Shown piece after piece: positions 6,938 through 16,587 of a stretch of DNA of 64,000 bases (positions are counted from its first letter, which is position 1; the number at the start of each line of letters is the position of its first letter). The translations under genes were made by a program, and so were the position numbers. Under the pieces are notes generated by a model. That model was not told the origin of the DNA, ran no database searches, and worked only from the letters and a program-made list of their open reading frames with translations. Origin of the DNA: Marinovum algicola (GTDB taxonomy: Bacteria; Pseudomonadota; Alphaproteobacteria; Rhodobacterales; Rhodobacteraceae); the NCBI RefSeq assembly GCF_900109145.1, contig NZ_FNYY01000022.1:1-64000 (forward strand), in the 5' to 3' direction.

Positions 6938-8545
6938 ATGCGTAACAAAAAAGACCTGAGCCTGATCGACAGGCTGTCCCACGAGGCGCGTCTCGGCCGC
7001 CTGTCGCGCCGCGATTTCATGCGCCATTCGGCCGCCGCCGGCCTGACCGCCGCCGCCGCCACCGGCCTGTGGACATCCGAAGCCAAGGCGCAGCCCAAAT
7101 CCGGCGGCACCTTCCGCGTCGCGATCCACGACAACAACACCTCGGACACCCACAACCCGGGCACCTATCTGTCGATCCAGCAGATTTTCCTGGCCCACAC
7201 CCACCGCGCCTATCTGACCCTGATCAACACCGACCAGACCCTGGGCGGCGACGTGGCCGAGGATTGGTCCGGCTCCGAGGATGCCTCGGAATGGACCTTC
7301 AAGCTGCGCGACAACGTGACGTTCCACGATGGCCGCAAATGCACCGCCGATGACGTCATCGCCTCGATGAACTTTCACCGCGGCGAGGCCTCGACCTCGG
7401 CCGCCAAGGCGCTTCTGGCCGATGTCGCGGATATCACCAAGACCGACGACCTCACCGTTGTGTTCACGCTTACCGGCCCGAACGCCGATCTGCCCTGGCT
7501 GATGACCGACTATCACCTGACCATCCAGCCGGCGAGCGAGGACGGCATCGAATGGCGCAACGGCATCGGCTGCGGCCCCTACAAGATCGTCGATGGCGAA
7601 TTCGGCGTCGGCTTCAAGCTCGAGCGCCATGACGGCTGGCACGGCGAAGGCGCCTATTTCGACGCGGTCGAGATGATCGCGATCAACGATCCCAATGCCC
7701 GCCAGACCGCGCTTGTCACCGGTGACGTCGATGCGGTCTCGGCCATCGACCTCAAGACCATGGCGCTGATGCAGCGCAATCCGCAGCTGATCGTGGACAA
7801 TGTGCCCTCGGCCTCGGCGATCACCATGCCGATGCACACCAACACCGCGCCTTATGACGATGTCGATGTGCGCATGGCGCTGAAACTGGCGATGAACCGC
7901 GAAGAGATCGTCGAAAAGATCGCCTTTGGTGCGGGCACCGCCGGCAACGATTTCCACCATTCGCCGGCCCAGCCCTATTATCCCGAGGGGCTCGACCAGC
8001 TCAGCTATGACCCCGACCAGGCCAGGGCATTGCTCAAGAAGGCCGGTCACGAGAACCTCAAGATCAACCTGTCCTCGGCGGAATCGATCTTCTCGGGCGC
8101 GGTCGACATGTGCGTGCTTTATTCCGAGCAGGCCAAGGCGGCGGGGATCGACATCACTGTCGTGCGCGAGCCCAACGACGGTTATTATTCCGACGTCTGG
8201 CTGAAAAAGCCGTTCTGCGCCGTGGCCTGGGGCGCGCGCCCGACGCCCGACGTGATGTACACCCTGGCCTACAAGGCGGATGCCGCCTGGAACGAAAGCT
8301 TCTGGGTCAACGAGCGCTTCAACGAGCTGCTTTTGCAGGGCAAGTCCGAGCTGGACGATGCCAAACGGTCGGAAATCTATCGCGAAATGGCCCAGATCGC
8401 CCGCGACGATGGCGGCACGATCATCCCGTTCTTCCGCAACTTCGTCTACGGCCGCCGCTCCAACGTCCAGAACACCGGCGAGCTTGCCGCAAGCTGGGAA
8501 ATGGACGGCTGCCGCGCCGCCAGCCGCTGGTGGTTCGACGGCTAA
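6938..8545 (+). CDS. Peptide-type ABC transporter substrate-binding protein (SBP family 5)
   Basis: This periplasmic binding protein captures a peptide-like or related substrate and hands it to the permeases encoded downstream. The protein has 535 residues, usual for the DppA/OppA family. It starts at 6938 with GGGAG upstream. A twin-arginine motif (SRRDFM, R24-R25) and a hydrophobic Ala-rich stretch ending in AKAQ indicate Tat export. The mature part has family-5 features: SGGTFRVAI at the start, VAEDWSGSEDASEWTFKLR and VTFHDGRKCTADDV. It heads a four-gene operon with two permeases and a fused ATPase. The substrate cannot be read from sequence. Confidence 0.9.
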   Translation: MRNKKDLSLIDRLSHEARLGRLSRRDFMRHSAAAGLTAAAATGLWTSEAKAQPKSGGTFRVAIHDNNTSDTHNPGTYLSIQQIFLAHTHRAYLTLINTDQTLGGDVAEDWSGSEDASEWTFKLRDNVTFHDGRKCTADDVIASMNFHRGEASTSAAKALLADVADITKTDDLTVVFTLTGPNADLPWLMTDYHLTIQPASEDGIEWRNGIGCGPYKIVDGEFGVGFKLERHDGWHGEGAYFDAVEMIAINDPNARQTALVTGDVDAVSAIDLKTMALMQRNPQLIVDNVPSASAITMPMHTNTAPYDDVDVRMALKLAMNREEIVEKIAFGAGTAGNDFHHSPAQPYYPEGLDQLSYDPDQARALLKKAGHENLKINLSSAESIFSGAVDMCVLYSEQAKAAGIDITVVREPNDGYYSDVWLKKPFCAVAWGARPTPDVMYTLAYKADAAWNESFWVNERFNELLLQGKSELDDAKRSEIYREMAQIARDDGGTIIPFFRNFVYGRRSNVQNTGELAASWEMDGCRAASRWWFDG

Positions 8546-8655
8546 GCCGTGCAATCAGCCGTGGCGGTCCGGGGTGTTCCCGGGCCGCCGCACCGGCCTC
8601 TGACCGGGCCCAAGAACCCGCGCACCCCGCGGCATAAAAGCAAAGGGAGAGCCTC

Positions 8656-9612
8656 ATGGGGGACATTCTCGGCCTCGTCCTGAAGCGTCTGGGCTTTGGC
8701 CTCATCACGCTTCTGATCATTTCGATCATCATCTTTTTCATGGTCGAACTGCTGCCCGGCGACATCGCCGAAGCGGTTCTGGGCCAAGGTGCGACACCGG
8801 AAAACCTCGCCGCCCTGCGCGAGGAAATGGGGCTGAACAAGCCCGCCTTCGTGCGATATTTCGAATGGCTCGGCGGTGCCGTCGTCGGAGATTTCGGCAA
8901 TTCGGTCGTCTCGGGCGAACGGGTCAGCACGCTGATCACCGAACGTTTCATCAACACGCTGTTCCTGGCCGCCTATGCCGCGGTGATCGCTGTGCCCTTT
9001 GCCATCACCCTGGGCGTGATCGTGGCGCTGCTGCGCAACACGCTGTTCGACCGGGTGGCCAATGTGCTGACGCTGACCTCGATCTCCAGCCCAGAGTTCT
9101 TTCTCGGCTACATCCTGATCCTCTATCTCTCGGTCAAGACCGGCATGTTCCCCGCCATTTCCAGCCTGCGGGCCGACATGTCCTTTGCCGATCTGCTGCA
9201 TCGCACCTTCCTGCCGGCGCTGACGCTGGTGCTGGTGGTCACCGCGCATATGATGCGGATGACCCGCGCCGCGATCATCAACCTGCTGGCCTCGCCCTAT
9301 ATCGAAATGGCGCGGCTCAAGGGCACGCCGCCGTGGAAGGTGATCGTGAAACACGCGCTGCCCAACGCCTGGGCGCCGATCATCAACGTCATCGCGCTGA
9401 ACCTGGCCTATCTGATCACCGGCGTCGTGCTGGTCGAGGTGGTGTTTGTCTATCCCGGCATCGGCCAGGCGCTGGTCGACGCGGTGTCCAAACGCGATTT
9501 CCCGATCGTCCAGGCCTGTTGCCTGATCTTCGCCGCGACCTTCATCCTGCTCAACCTGGCGGCGGATGTCGGCGCCATTCTCACCAACCCGCGCCTGCGG
9601 CATCCGAAGTAA
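8656..9612 (+). CDS. ABC transporter permease, DppB-like
   Basis: This inner-membrane permease of the peptide/nickel class has 318 residues. It starts at 8656 behind AAGGGAG. The N-terminal helix (LITLLIISIIIFFMVELLPG) is followed by a periplasmic loop with a typical GDFGNSVVSGERV segment, then five more helices. The EAA loop that contacts the ATPase is ARLKGTPPWKVIVKHALP. It pairs with the permease encoded 12 bases downstream. A 110-base spacer separates it from the binding-protein gene, which may hold an mRNA processing signal; a GC-rich inverted sequence there was not resolved. Confidence 0.92.
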   Translation: MGDILGLVLKRLGFGLITLLIISIIIFFMVELLPGDIAEAVLGQGATPENLAALREEMGLNKPAFVRYFEWLGGAVVGDFGNSVVSGERVSTLITERFINTLFLAAYAAVIAVPFAITLGVIVALLRNTLFDRVANVLTLTSISSPEFFLGYILILYLSVKTGMFPAISSLRADMSFADLLHRTFLPALTLVLVVTAHMMRMTRAAIINLLASPYIEMARLKGTPPWKVIVKHALPNAWAPIINVIALNLAYLITGVVLVEVVFVYPGIGQALVDAVSKRDFPIVQACCLIFAATFILLNLAADVGAILTNPRLRHPK

Positions 9613-9624
9613 GGGAGAGAGATC

Positions 9625-10686
9625 ATGAGCGTATTTGTCGTTCTTTACTTCGCCTGCCTGATCATCGCATCATGCCTGGCGGCCTTCTATGAAAAGCGCG
9701 GGCCGTTTATCCTGCTGTTCTCGCTGACCCTCGTCAGCTTCATCCTCGGCATCGTCGGCGGCACCGGTGCGCTGCGCTTTGTCGCCATCGCGGCCGCGGT
9801 GCTGGCCTTTGCCGCCGGGGTCGCCTTCTGCTTCCGCGAGTTCCTGGTGGTGCTGCTGCCCACCAAGATCGGCAAGGAGCTGAAAACCGCGCCGCTGACC
9901 GCCGCCTTCGGCTTGTTCGTGATCTTCACCTATGCCATCGCCGCGATCTTTGCGCCTTGGATCGCGCCTTACGGCGAAAGCGAGGTCATCGCCTCGTCCT
10001 TTGCTCCGGCGGACGAAAACATGCTTCTGGGCGCCGATCAGCTTGGCCGCGACATGTTCAGCCGGATCATCTACGGCGCGCGCAACTCGGTGGGTCTGGC
10101 GCTGGCGGCGACCATCGCGGCCTTCTTCCTGGGCGCGGCGGCCGGGCTTCTGGCGGCCACCAAGGGCGGCTGGTTCGATCAGTTCATGGGCCGCTTCGCC
10201 GATGTGATCATGTCGATCCCCTCGTTGATCTTTGCCCTGTTGATGCTGTCGATCTTCGGGCCGCAGGTTTTCGTGATCATCGTCGCCGTCGCCATCATCT
10301 ATGCGCCGCGGGTCTTCCGCCTGACGCGGGCGGTGGCTGGCAACGTGGTGGTGATGGACTATATCGAAGCTGCCAAGCTGCGCGGCGAGAAGGACAGCTA
10401 TCTGATCCGCAGGGAGATCCTGCCCAATTCCACGGCGCCGCTGATCGCCGAGTTCGGGCTCGAGTTCTGCTTTGTCTTCCTGCTGGTGGCGGGGTTGTCG
10501 TTCCTCGGCCTGGGCATTCAGCCGCCAACCGCGGACTGGGGCTCGATGGTGCGCGAAAACGCGACGCTGATCTCGTTCGGCGACATCACCCCGCTGATCC
10601 CGGCGGCGGCGATCGCCTTGCTGACCGTGGCGGTCAACTTCGTTGTCGACTGGATGCTGTTCCGGTCCTCCGGCCTGAAGGAGTAA
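9625..10686 (+). CDS. ABC transporter permease, DppC-like, with extra N-terminal helices
   Basis: This is the second permease subunit of the importer. The conserved DppC part starts near residue 90 (TAAFGLFVIFTYAIAAIF) and includes GADQLGRDMFSRIIYGAR and the EAA loop AAKLRGEKDSYLIRREILP. It has 353 residues; the family is usually near 290-310. The first roughly 80 residues add about three hydrophobic helices (VVLYFACLIIASCLAAF, ILLFSLTLVSFILGIVGG, FVAIAAAVLAFAAGVAF) not present in standard DppC proteins. Start 9625 has GGGAGAGA upstream. Its neighbours are the partner permease and the ATPase. Confidence 0.9.
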   Translation: MSVFVVLYFACLIIASCLAAFYEKRGPFILLFSLTLVSFILGIVGGTGALRFVAIAAAVLAFAAGVAFCFREFLVVLLPTKIGKELKTAPLTAAFGLFVIFTYAIAAIFAPWIAPYGESEVIASSFAPADENMLLGADQLGRDMFSRIIYGARNSVGLALAATIAAFFLGAAAGLLAATKGGWFDQFMGRFADVIMSIPSLIFALLMLSIFGPQVFVIIVAVAIIYAPRVFRLTRAVAGNVVVMDYIEAAKLRGEKDSYLIRREILPNSTAPLIAEFGLEFCFVFLLVAGLSFLGLGIQPPTADWGSMVRENATLISFGDITPLIPAAAIALLTVAVNFVVDWMLFRSSGLKE

Positions 10687-10691
10687 CCTAG

Positions 10692-12344
10692 ATGGTACAC
10701 GACAAATCCGTTCTGCTCGAGATCAAGGATCTCAGGATCGAAGGCTACACCGGCGAGGTCTGGGTGCCGATCATCAAGGGCGTCGACCTGACCCTGCACC
10801 GCGGCGAGGTGATGGGCCTGATCGGCGAATCCGGGGCCGGAAAATCCACCATCGGCGCCGCCGCCATGGGCTATGCCCGCGACGGCACGCGCATTGTCGA
10901 AGGCTCCAAGATCGAGTTCGACGGCATGGAGCTGACCACCGCCACCGAAGGCGAGCGACGCGCGCTGCGCGGCTCGCGCATCGCCTATGTGGCGCAATCG
11001 GCGGCGGCGTCTTTCAACCCGGCGCACAAGATCATCGACCAACACACCGAAGCGCCGCTGCACTACCGCATCCAGAAGCGGATGGAGGCGCAAGAGGATG
11101 CGATGGACCTCTACGAGCGTCTGCGCCTGCCGAACCCCAAGGAAATCGGCTTCCGCTATCCGCACCAGGTCTCGGGCGGGCAGCTCCAGCGGGCAATGAC
11201 GGCGATGGCGATGTCCTGCCGGCCCGACCTGATCATCTTTGACGAGCCGACCACCGCGCTCGACGTGACCACCCAGATCGAGGTGCTGGCGGCGATCCGC
11301 GACATCGTGGATCAGTTCAACACGGCGGCGATCTACATTACCCATGACCTCGCCGTGGTGGCGCAGATGGCCGACACCATCAAGGTGCTGCTCAAGGGCG
11401 AAGAGGTCGAGCAGCAGCCGACCGAGGAGATGCTGGACAATCCGCAGGAGGATTACACCAAGTCGCTCTGGGCGGTGCGCAGCTTTGAACGGCCGCAGAA
11501 ATCGCGGCCCGAGGGCGAGACGCCGCTGATCTCGGTGCAGGATGTCGATGCCTCTTATACCGGCGGCGACAAGGTGCTCGATGGCGTCTCCTTCGACATC
11601 CACAAGGGGATGACCGTCGCGGTCGTGGGCGAATCCGGCTCCGGCAAATCCACCACCGCGCGGGTGATCACCGGGCTCTTGCCGCCGTCGAACGGCCAGG
11701 TCCTGTTTCAGGGCGAGCCGCTGCCGCCGCGCTATCAGGACCGGACCAAGGATCAGTTGCGGCAGGCGCAGATGATCTATCAGATGGCCGATACCGCGCT
11801 CAATCCCAAGGTGCGGATCTCCGAGATCATCGGTCGCCCGGCGCAGTTCTATTCCGGCCTCTCGGGCACGGAGCTGAAACACCGGGTGGACGAGCTGCTC
11901 GACCTGATCGAGCTTGATCCCTCCAAGTTCTACAACCGCTATCCGCCAGAGCTGTCCGGCGGACAGAAACAACGCATCGGCATTGCCCGGGCGCTGGCGG
12001 CTGAGCCCAGCTTCATCATCTGCGACGAGGTCACTTCGGCGCTCGATCAGCTTGTGGCCGAGGGGATTCTCAAGTTGCTGGACCGGCTGCAAAACGAGCT
12101 GGACCTGGCCTATATGTTCATCACCCACGATCTGGCGACCGTGCGGTCGATCGCCGATGAGGTGGTGGTGATGCAGCATGGCAAGGTGGTGGAGCAGGGG
12201 CCCAAGGACAAGATGTTCACCCCGCCGCATCACCCCTATACCGACCTGCTGCTCAGTTCGGTGCCCGAGATGGACCCGAACTGGCTGACCACCCTGCTGG
12301 AAGAGCGCGGCGTCGACAACGTCGGCGAGGCGGCCGACGTCTGA
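10692..12344 (+). CDS. Fused double ATPase of the peptide-type ABC importer
   Basis: The two ATP-binding subunits (DppD- and DppF-like) are joined in one 550-residue protein, as in GsiA. The first half has Walker [10 protein letters not shown], signature [10 protein letters not shown] and Walker [13 protein letters not shown]. The second half begins near residue 275, with Walker [10 protein letters not shown], signature [10 protein letters not shown] and Walker [12 protein letters not shown]. All catalytic motifs are intact in both halves. It works at the cytoplasmic face with the two permeases. The start at 10692 follows AAGGAG and lies five bases after the preceding stop, so it is the last gene of the operon. 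Confidence 0.93.
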   Translation: MVHDKSVLLEIKDLRIEGYTGEVWVPIIKGVDLTLHRGEVMGLIGESGAGKSTIGAAAMGYARDGTRIVEGSKIEFDGMELTTATEGERRALRGSRIAYVAQSAAASFNPAHKIIDQHTEAPLHYRIQKRMEAQEDAMDLYERLRLPNPKEIGFRYPHQVSGGQLQRAMTAMAMSCRPDLIIFDEPTTALDVTTQIEVLAAIRDIVDQFNTAAIYITHDLAVVAQMADTIKVLLKGEEVEQQPTEEMLDNPQEDYTKSLWAVRSFERPQKSRPEGETPLISVQDVDASYTGGDKVLDGVSFDIHKGMTVAVVGESGSGKSTTARVITGLLPPSNGQVLFQGEPLPPRYQDRTKDQLRQAQMIYQMADTALNPKVRISEIIGRPAQFYSGLSGTELKHRVDELLDLIELDPSKFYNRYPPELSGGQKQRIGIARALAAEPSFIICDEVTSALDQLVAEGILKLLDRLQNELDLAYMFITHDLATVRSIADEVVVMQHGKVVEQGPKDKMFTPPHHPYTDLLLSSVPEMDPNWLTTLLEERGVDNVGEAADV

Positions 12345-12434
12345 CCTTCCGGGGCGCGAACGCGAAAACCTGTCCGGTCCATGAAGAACCGGATTGAAGC
12401 TGATTGCAAAAGGGGTTAGAAGGCCGCGACGGCG

Positions 12435-12557
12435 TCAGGTCATTGCCATTCCGGTGGCCACCATCGTGGCCAGCAGAATGCCATAGACGACAAACACTGC
12501 CGGCAAAGTGCCGGCGCGGGTGCGCGCATCGCGGATGATTTCGTCACGTGTCATCAT
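12435..12557 (-). CDS. Small single-pass membrane protein, 40 residues
   Basis: This is a short protein convergent with the transporter operon. The start at 12557 is supported by GAGGAG seven bases upstream on the minus strand; a longer frame starting at 12626 has no such site. It begins with a charged segment (MMTRDEIIRDARTRAG) followed by one hydrophobic helix (VFVVYGILLATMVATGMAM) that reaches the C-terminus. It has no recognisable family. Such 40-residue one-helix proteins are often subunits or modulators of membrane complexes. The adjacent importer is a possible partner, but the opposite orientation gives no direct support. Confidence 0.55.
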   Translation of the reverse strand: MMTRDEIIRDARTRAGTLPAVFVVYGILLATMVATGMAMT

Positions 12558-12804
12558 TGGTCCACTCCTCGGGTATTGAGCGGTTGGCATCCAATGGCGC
12601 TTGGCCATGAATCGCAGGTAGGCCAACCATCTGAGTCGAACAAGCGCTCTCTGTTCAAAATCAATGAATCGCCTGCATACCCGGTTTGCGTCTGGCGCAT
12701 ACCGGGGGCAATCGTGCCGTTTCCGGGACAGTCCCGTCGCAATTGGACCTCGCGCCGCGCCGGACAGCTTCTAGCGTCCCCGCAGGTAAAGGGAGACATC
12801 AGCC

Positions 12805-14097
12805 ATGGCAAATTTCGACTGGCACGCCGAGCGCAGCGATTTGACCGCCATTGCGCTGCTCGACCGCGCGCCGGAAAGTGCCGCCATCGACCTGCGCGCG
12901 GTCTATCACTATCGCCGCGACCGGCTGCGCCACGAGATGGCGGCACGCGGGTTCGGCGCGGTGATCCTCTCGGACCCGGTCAACATCCGCTACGCCACCG
13001 GCACCCGCAACATGCAGGTGTTTTCGATGCGCAATGCGCCGTCGCGTTATCTGTTGCTGACCGCCGACCGCGCGATCCTGTTCGAATTCACCGGCTGCCT
13101 GCATCTGGCCGATGGCTTCGACACCATCGACGAGGTGCGCCCGGCGCGCACCGCCAGTTTCGTTGCCGCCGGGCCAGAGATCGCCGCGCGCGAAAAGGCC
13201 TGGGCGGCGGAAATGGGCGATCTGATTGCCGGGCTTGTCGGCCGCGGCGCCAAGGTGGGCATGGAGCGGCTGAACGCCGGCACGGCAATTGCGCTTGGCG
13301 AACAGGGGTTCACGGTGGCGGACGCGCAGGCGCCGGTGGAAATGGCCCGCGCGATCAAATCGGCGGAAGAGATGAAATGCGTCCGCGCCAGCCTGCGCGC
13401 GACCGAGGCGGCAGTGGGCGAGTTGCGCGCGGCCCTGCGGCCGGGGATGACCGAGAACCAGCTCTGGGCGGTGATGCATCAGGCGGTGATCGCCGGCAAT
13501 GGCGATTACTGCGAGACCCGGCTGCTCAATGCGGGCGCCCGGACCAACCCCTGGTTTCAGGAAAGCGCGCATCATGTGATCGGCGCAGGCGATCTGGTGG
13601 CGCTCGACACCGATGTGGTCGGCTGCCACGGCTATTATTCGGATTTCTCGCGTACCTTTCACGCCGGGCCGGGCAGGCCCACGGGCGCGCAGAAAACGCT
13701 CTATCAGACCGCGCTCGAACAGGTCTATCACAACATGGAGATCCTGCGCCCGGGCCTGAGCTTTCGCAAGTATGCCGAGGCCGCCTGGGAGATCCCGGAC
13801 CGCTATTTCGCCAACCGCTATTACCTGTCGTCGCATGGCTGCGGCATGACCGGCGAATATCCCTATCTCTACCACCGCGCGGATTTTCCCGATGCGGGGT
13901 ATGACGGGGTGATCGAACCGGGGATGACGATCTGTGTCGAAAGCTACATCGGAGAAGAGGGCGGGCCCGAAGGCGTGAAGCTGGAACAGCAGGTGCTGAT
14001 CACCGAGACCGGCATCGAACTGCTGTCGGAATTTCCCTTCGAGGCGTCCCTGATGGACGCCTCGTTTCAGCCGGCCTTGCCGGTGCCCCGGATCTGA
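12805..14097 (+). CDS. DddP-like M24-family metalloenzyme
   Basis: This 430-residue protein of the M24 (pita-bread) family is closest in pattern to DddP, the DMSP lyase of roseobacters. It shares ETRLLNAGARTNPWFQE, then LDTD and YYSDFSR, and EPGMTICVES with KLEQQVLIT. The metal ligands D268, D270, D280, H344, E379 and E394 are all present and match the DddP ligand numbers with a constant offset of 27. The Asp proposed as catalytic base in DddP (Asp377) corresponds to G350, so DMSP lyase activity is doubtful. The start at 12805 follows GGGAGA. It lies beside a peptide importer, so a peptidase-like or other lyase role is possible. Confidence 0.8.
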   Translation: MANFDWHAERSDLTAIALLDRAPESAAIDLRAVYHYRRDRLRHEMAARGFGAVILSDPVNIRYATGTRNMQVFSMRNAPSRYLLLTADRAILFEFTGCLHLADGFDTIDEVRPARTASFVAAGPEIAAREKAWAAEMGDLIAGLVGRGAKVGMERLNAGTAIALGEQGFTVADAQAPVEMARAIKSAEEMKCVRASLRATEAAVGELRAALRPGMTENQLWAVMHQAVIAGNGDYCETRLLNAGARTNPWFQESAHHVIGAGDLVALDTDVVGCHGYYSDFSRTFHAGPGRPTGAQKTLYQTALEQVYHNMEILRPGLSFRKYAEAAWEIPDRYFANRYYLSSHGCGMTGEYPYLYHRADFPDAGYDGVIEPGMTICVESYIGEEGGPEGVKLEQQVLITETGIELLSEFPFEASLMDASFQPALPVPRI

Positions 14098-14103
14098 GCG
14101 CGG

Positions 14104-15531
14104 CTATTCCGCCGCCCAGCCCGACACCGCCTTGACCTCGAGGAACTCATCGAGGCCATGCGCTCCGCCTTCGCGGCCGTTGCCCGACTGCTTGTAGCCG
14201 CCGAAGGGCGAGCCCTGGGCAAAGCCCTGGCCGTTGGTCTCGATCATCCCGGCGCGCAGACGCCGTGCCACTCGGCGGCGCTTGTCGTCATCCCGGGTCT
14301 GGACATAATCGGCGAGGCCATAAGGCGTGTCATTGGCGATCGCCACCGCCTCGTCCTCGCTGTCGAAAGGCTGGATCGACAGCACCGGGCCAAAGATCTC
14401 TTCCTGCGCGATGGTCATGTCGTTGCTGACATCGGCAAAGACCGTCGGGCGCACGAAATAGCCGCGATTGAGCCCCTCGGGCCGCCCGGGCCCGCCGGCC
14501 ACCAGCCGTGCCTCCTGCATGCCGGTCTCGATCAATTTCTGGATCTTGTCGAACTGCACTTCCGAGACAACCGGTCCGATGAATTTGCCCGCCTCCGAGG
14601 CCGGGCCGACCCGGGTTGCCTCGGCCACCTGCACCGCGGTCTCGATCGCCGCGTCATAGCGCGAGCGTTCCACCAGCATGCGCGTCGGCGCGTTGCAGGA
14701 TTGGCCCGAATTGGCAAAGCAATGCCGCGCACCGCGTTTGACCGCATCTTCATCGGCATCGGCAAAGATGATGTTGGCGCCCTTGCCGCCCAATTCGAGT
14801 GAGACCCGCTTGAGCGTATCGGCGGCGGCCTTGGAGATGGCGATCCCGGCCCGGGTGGAGCCGGTAAAGGAAATCATGTCGACATCCCGGTGCTTCGAAA
14901 GCTGCGTGCCCACGCCCGACCCGTCGCCATTGACGAGGTTGAAAACCCCCTTGGGAAACCCCGCCTGATCGACGAATTCGGCAAAGAGCAGCGACGACAG
15001 CGGCGCCACCTCGGAGGGCTTCAGCACCACGGTGCAGCCGGCGGCCAGCGCCGGAAAGACCTTGAGCACCACCTGGTTCATCGGCCAGTTCCACGGCGTG
15101 ATCAGCCCGCAGACGCCGATCGGCTCTTTCAGGTGCTTTTCGGTGGCGGTGAAGTCGCTTTCGAAGCGGAACCCCTCGAGCGCCTTGAAGAAGCCGCCCA
15201 TGTGCCAGATGCCGGCGCCGACCTGGTTGGCGTTGGCATAGTCGATGGGCGCGCCCATCTCCTTGCTGATCGCGGAACCCATCTCGGCGGCGCGGGATTT
15301 GTAGATCTCGTAGAGTTTGCGCAGCAGCGCCACACGGTCTTCCGGCGGCGTCGCGGCCCAGCCGTCAAAGGCGGCGCGCGCGGCGGCGACGGCGGCATCG
15401 GTGTCGGCCTGATCGCCGAGCGAGATCACCGCGCAGGGCTCTTCTGTGGACGGGTCGATGACGTCAAGATCGCGCGGCGCGGCCGGGTTCACCCAGGCAC
15501 CGTCGATGTAGAACTGGCGTTTCTCGATCAT
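14104..15531 (-). CDS. Aldehyde dehydrogenase family protein
   Basis: This is an NAD(P)-dependent oxidation enzyme for an aldehyde to the acid. It has 475 residues, usual for the family. Visible features are the cofactor-binding TPWNWPMNQ and FTGSTRAGI segments, general base E246 (LELGGKGAN), nucleophile C279 (NSGQSCNAPTR) and EEIFGPVLSIQPF. The start at 15531 has GGGAGG about seven bases upstream. It is convergent with the DddP-like gene, with a six-base gap between their stops, so no shared operon is implied. The substrate is unknown. Confidence 0.93.
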   Translation of the reverse strand: MIEKRQFYIDGAWVNPAAPRDLDVIDPSTEEPCAVISLGDQADTDAAVAAARAAFDGWAATPPEDRVALLRKLYEIYKSRAAEMGSAISKEMGAPIDYANANQVGAGIWHMGGFFKALEGFRFESDFTATEKHLKEPIGVCGLITPWNWPMNQVVLKVFPALAAGCTVVLKPSEVAPLSSLLFAEFVDQAGFPKGVFNLVNGDGSGVGTQLSKHRDVDMISFTGSTRAGIAISKAAADTLKRVSLELGGKGANIIFADADEDAVKRGARHCFANSGQSCNAPTRMLVERSRYDAAIETAVQVAEATRVGPASEAGKFIGPVVSEVQFDKIQKLIETGMQEARLVAGGPGRPEGLNRGYFVRPTVFADVSNDMTIAQEEIFGPVLSIQPFDSEDEAVAIANDTPYGLADYVQTRDDDKRRRVARRLRAGMIETNGQGFAQGSPFGGYKQSGNGREGGAHGLDEFLEVKAVSGWAAE

Positions 15532-15652
15532 TGGTTGACCTCCCTTGGATTAGCGGCACTGTGTCACCACATCAGTGGGGTCACAAGAGACCGAACGCGA
15601 AATTTGATCAAATCTTTCGGCGCCGCCGGAAGGGCAAACCAGAGGAGTTACC

Positions 15653-16306
15653 ATGGGACTGCGCATCAACGACACCGTGCCGAATTTTACCGCCGAGACG
15701 GACCAGGGCAGCATCACGTTCCACGACTGGATCGGTGACAACTGGGCGATCCTGTTCTCGCACCCCAAGGATTTCACCCCGGTCTGCACCACCGAGTTCG
15801 GCGCGGTGGCGCAGCTTGCCGATGAATGGGAAAAGCGCGGCACCAAGGTGCTCGGCATTTCCGTCGACGGCGTCGAGGATCACAAGGGCTGGAAAAAGGA
15901 CATCGAGCTTGTTGCCGGCACCAAGGCGGGGTTCCCGATCATTGCCGACAACGGGCTGGCGGTGTCCAAGGCCTTTGACATGCTGCCGGCCGAATACTAC
16001 CTGCCCGACAATCCGACACCGAACGACAGTGCCACGGTGCGCGTGGTCTATATCATCGGGCCGGACAAGCAGCTCAAGCTGTCGATGACCTATCCGATGA
16101 ATGTCGGCCGCAACTTCGCCGAGGTGCTGCGCGCGCTCGACGGGCTGCAAACCGCCGCCAAACACGGTGTCGCCACCCCGGCCAACTGGCAGGTTGGCCA
16201 GGACGTGATCATCCCGACCGCCGTCAACGACGAGGCGGCCAAGGAAAAGTTCGGCGAATTCGAGACCGTTCTGCCCTATCTGCGCAAGACCAAGGCGCCG
16301 GCCTGA
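15653..16306 (+). CDS. 1-Cys peroxiredoxin (Prx6 class)
   Basis: This enzyme reduces hydrogen peroxide and organic hydroperoxides. It has 217 residues, typical of the Prx6 group with its long C-terminal dimerization arm. Peroxidatic C45 lies in FTPVCTTE and is the only Cys in the protein, so regeneration must use an external thiol. Other family features are HPKDFTP, ISVDGVEDHKGW and MTYPMNVGRNF. The start at 15653 follows GAGGAG. It is divergent from the aldehyde dehydrogenase with a 121-base spacer that should contain both promoters. Confidence 0.95.
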   Translation: MGLRINDTVPNFTAETDQGSITFHDWIGDNWAILFSHPKDFTPVCTTEFGAVAQLADEWEKRGTKVLGISVDGVEDHKGWKKDIELVAGTKAGFPIIADNGLAVSKAFDMLPAEYYLPDNPTPNDSATVRVVYIIGPDKQLKLSMTYPMNVGRNFAEVLRALDGLQTAAKHGVATPANWQVGQDVIIPTAVNDEAAKEKFGEFETVLPYLRKTKAPA

Positions 16307-16587
16307 ACCAAGCCATCTAGCTTCGGGAAGGCGGCCCCGCGTCGCCCTCCCTTGGCCCCTTCGGCCTCAAGGTCGAGGCCCCGGCGCGGCGGCCGGGGCG
16401 CGGCCCCCGAAACCACCCCGTCCCGGCCCCCGCGCCGGGACCTCTGCGCCGACCTTCGCCCCAACATCCCCAAGCGACACATTCCGGCATTATGCATGGC
16501 CGGCGCGGAACGCCGGCCATGGACAATCTCACCCGGATGCCTCCTAATCCCGCGACGCGACAGACAGGAGAGGGTCGGAAGACGAAG

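Noticed and set aside
10518-12233. 571-codon minus-strand frame opposite the fused ATPase
   Set aside because: Antisense shadow; both ATPase halves on the plus strand have complete motifs.
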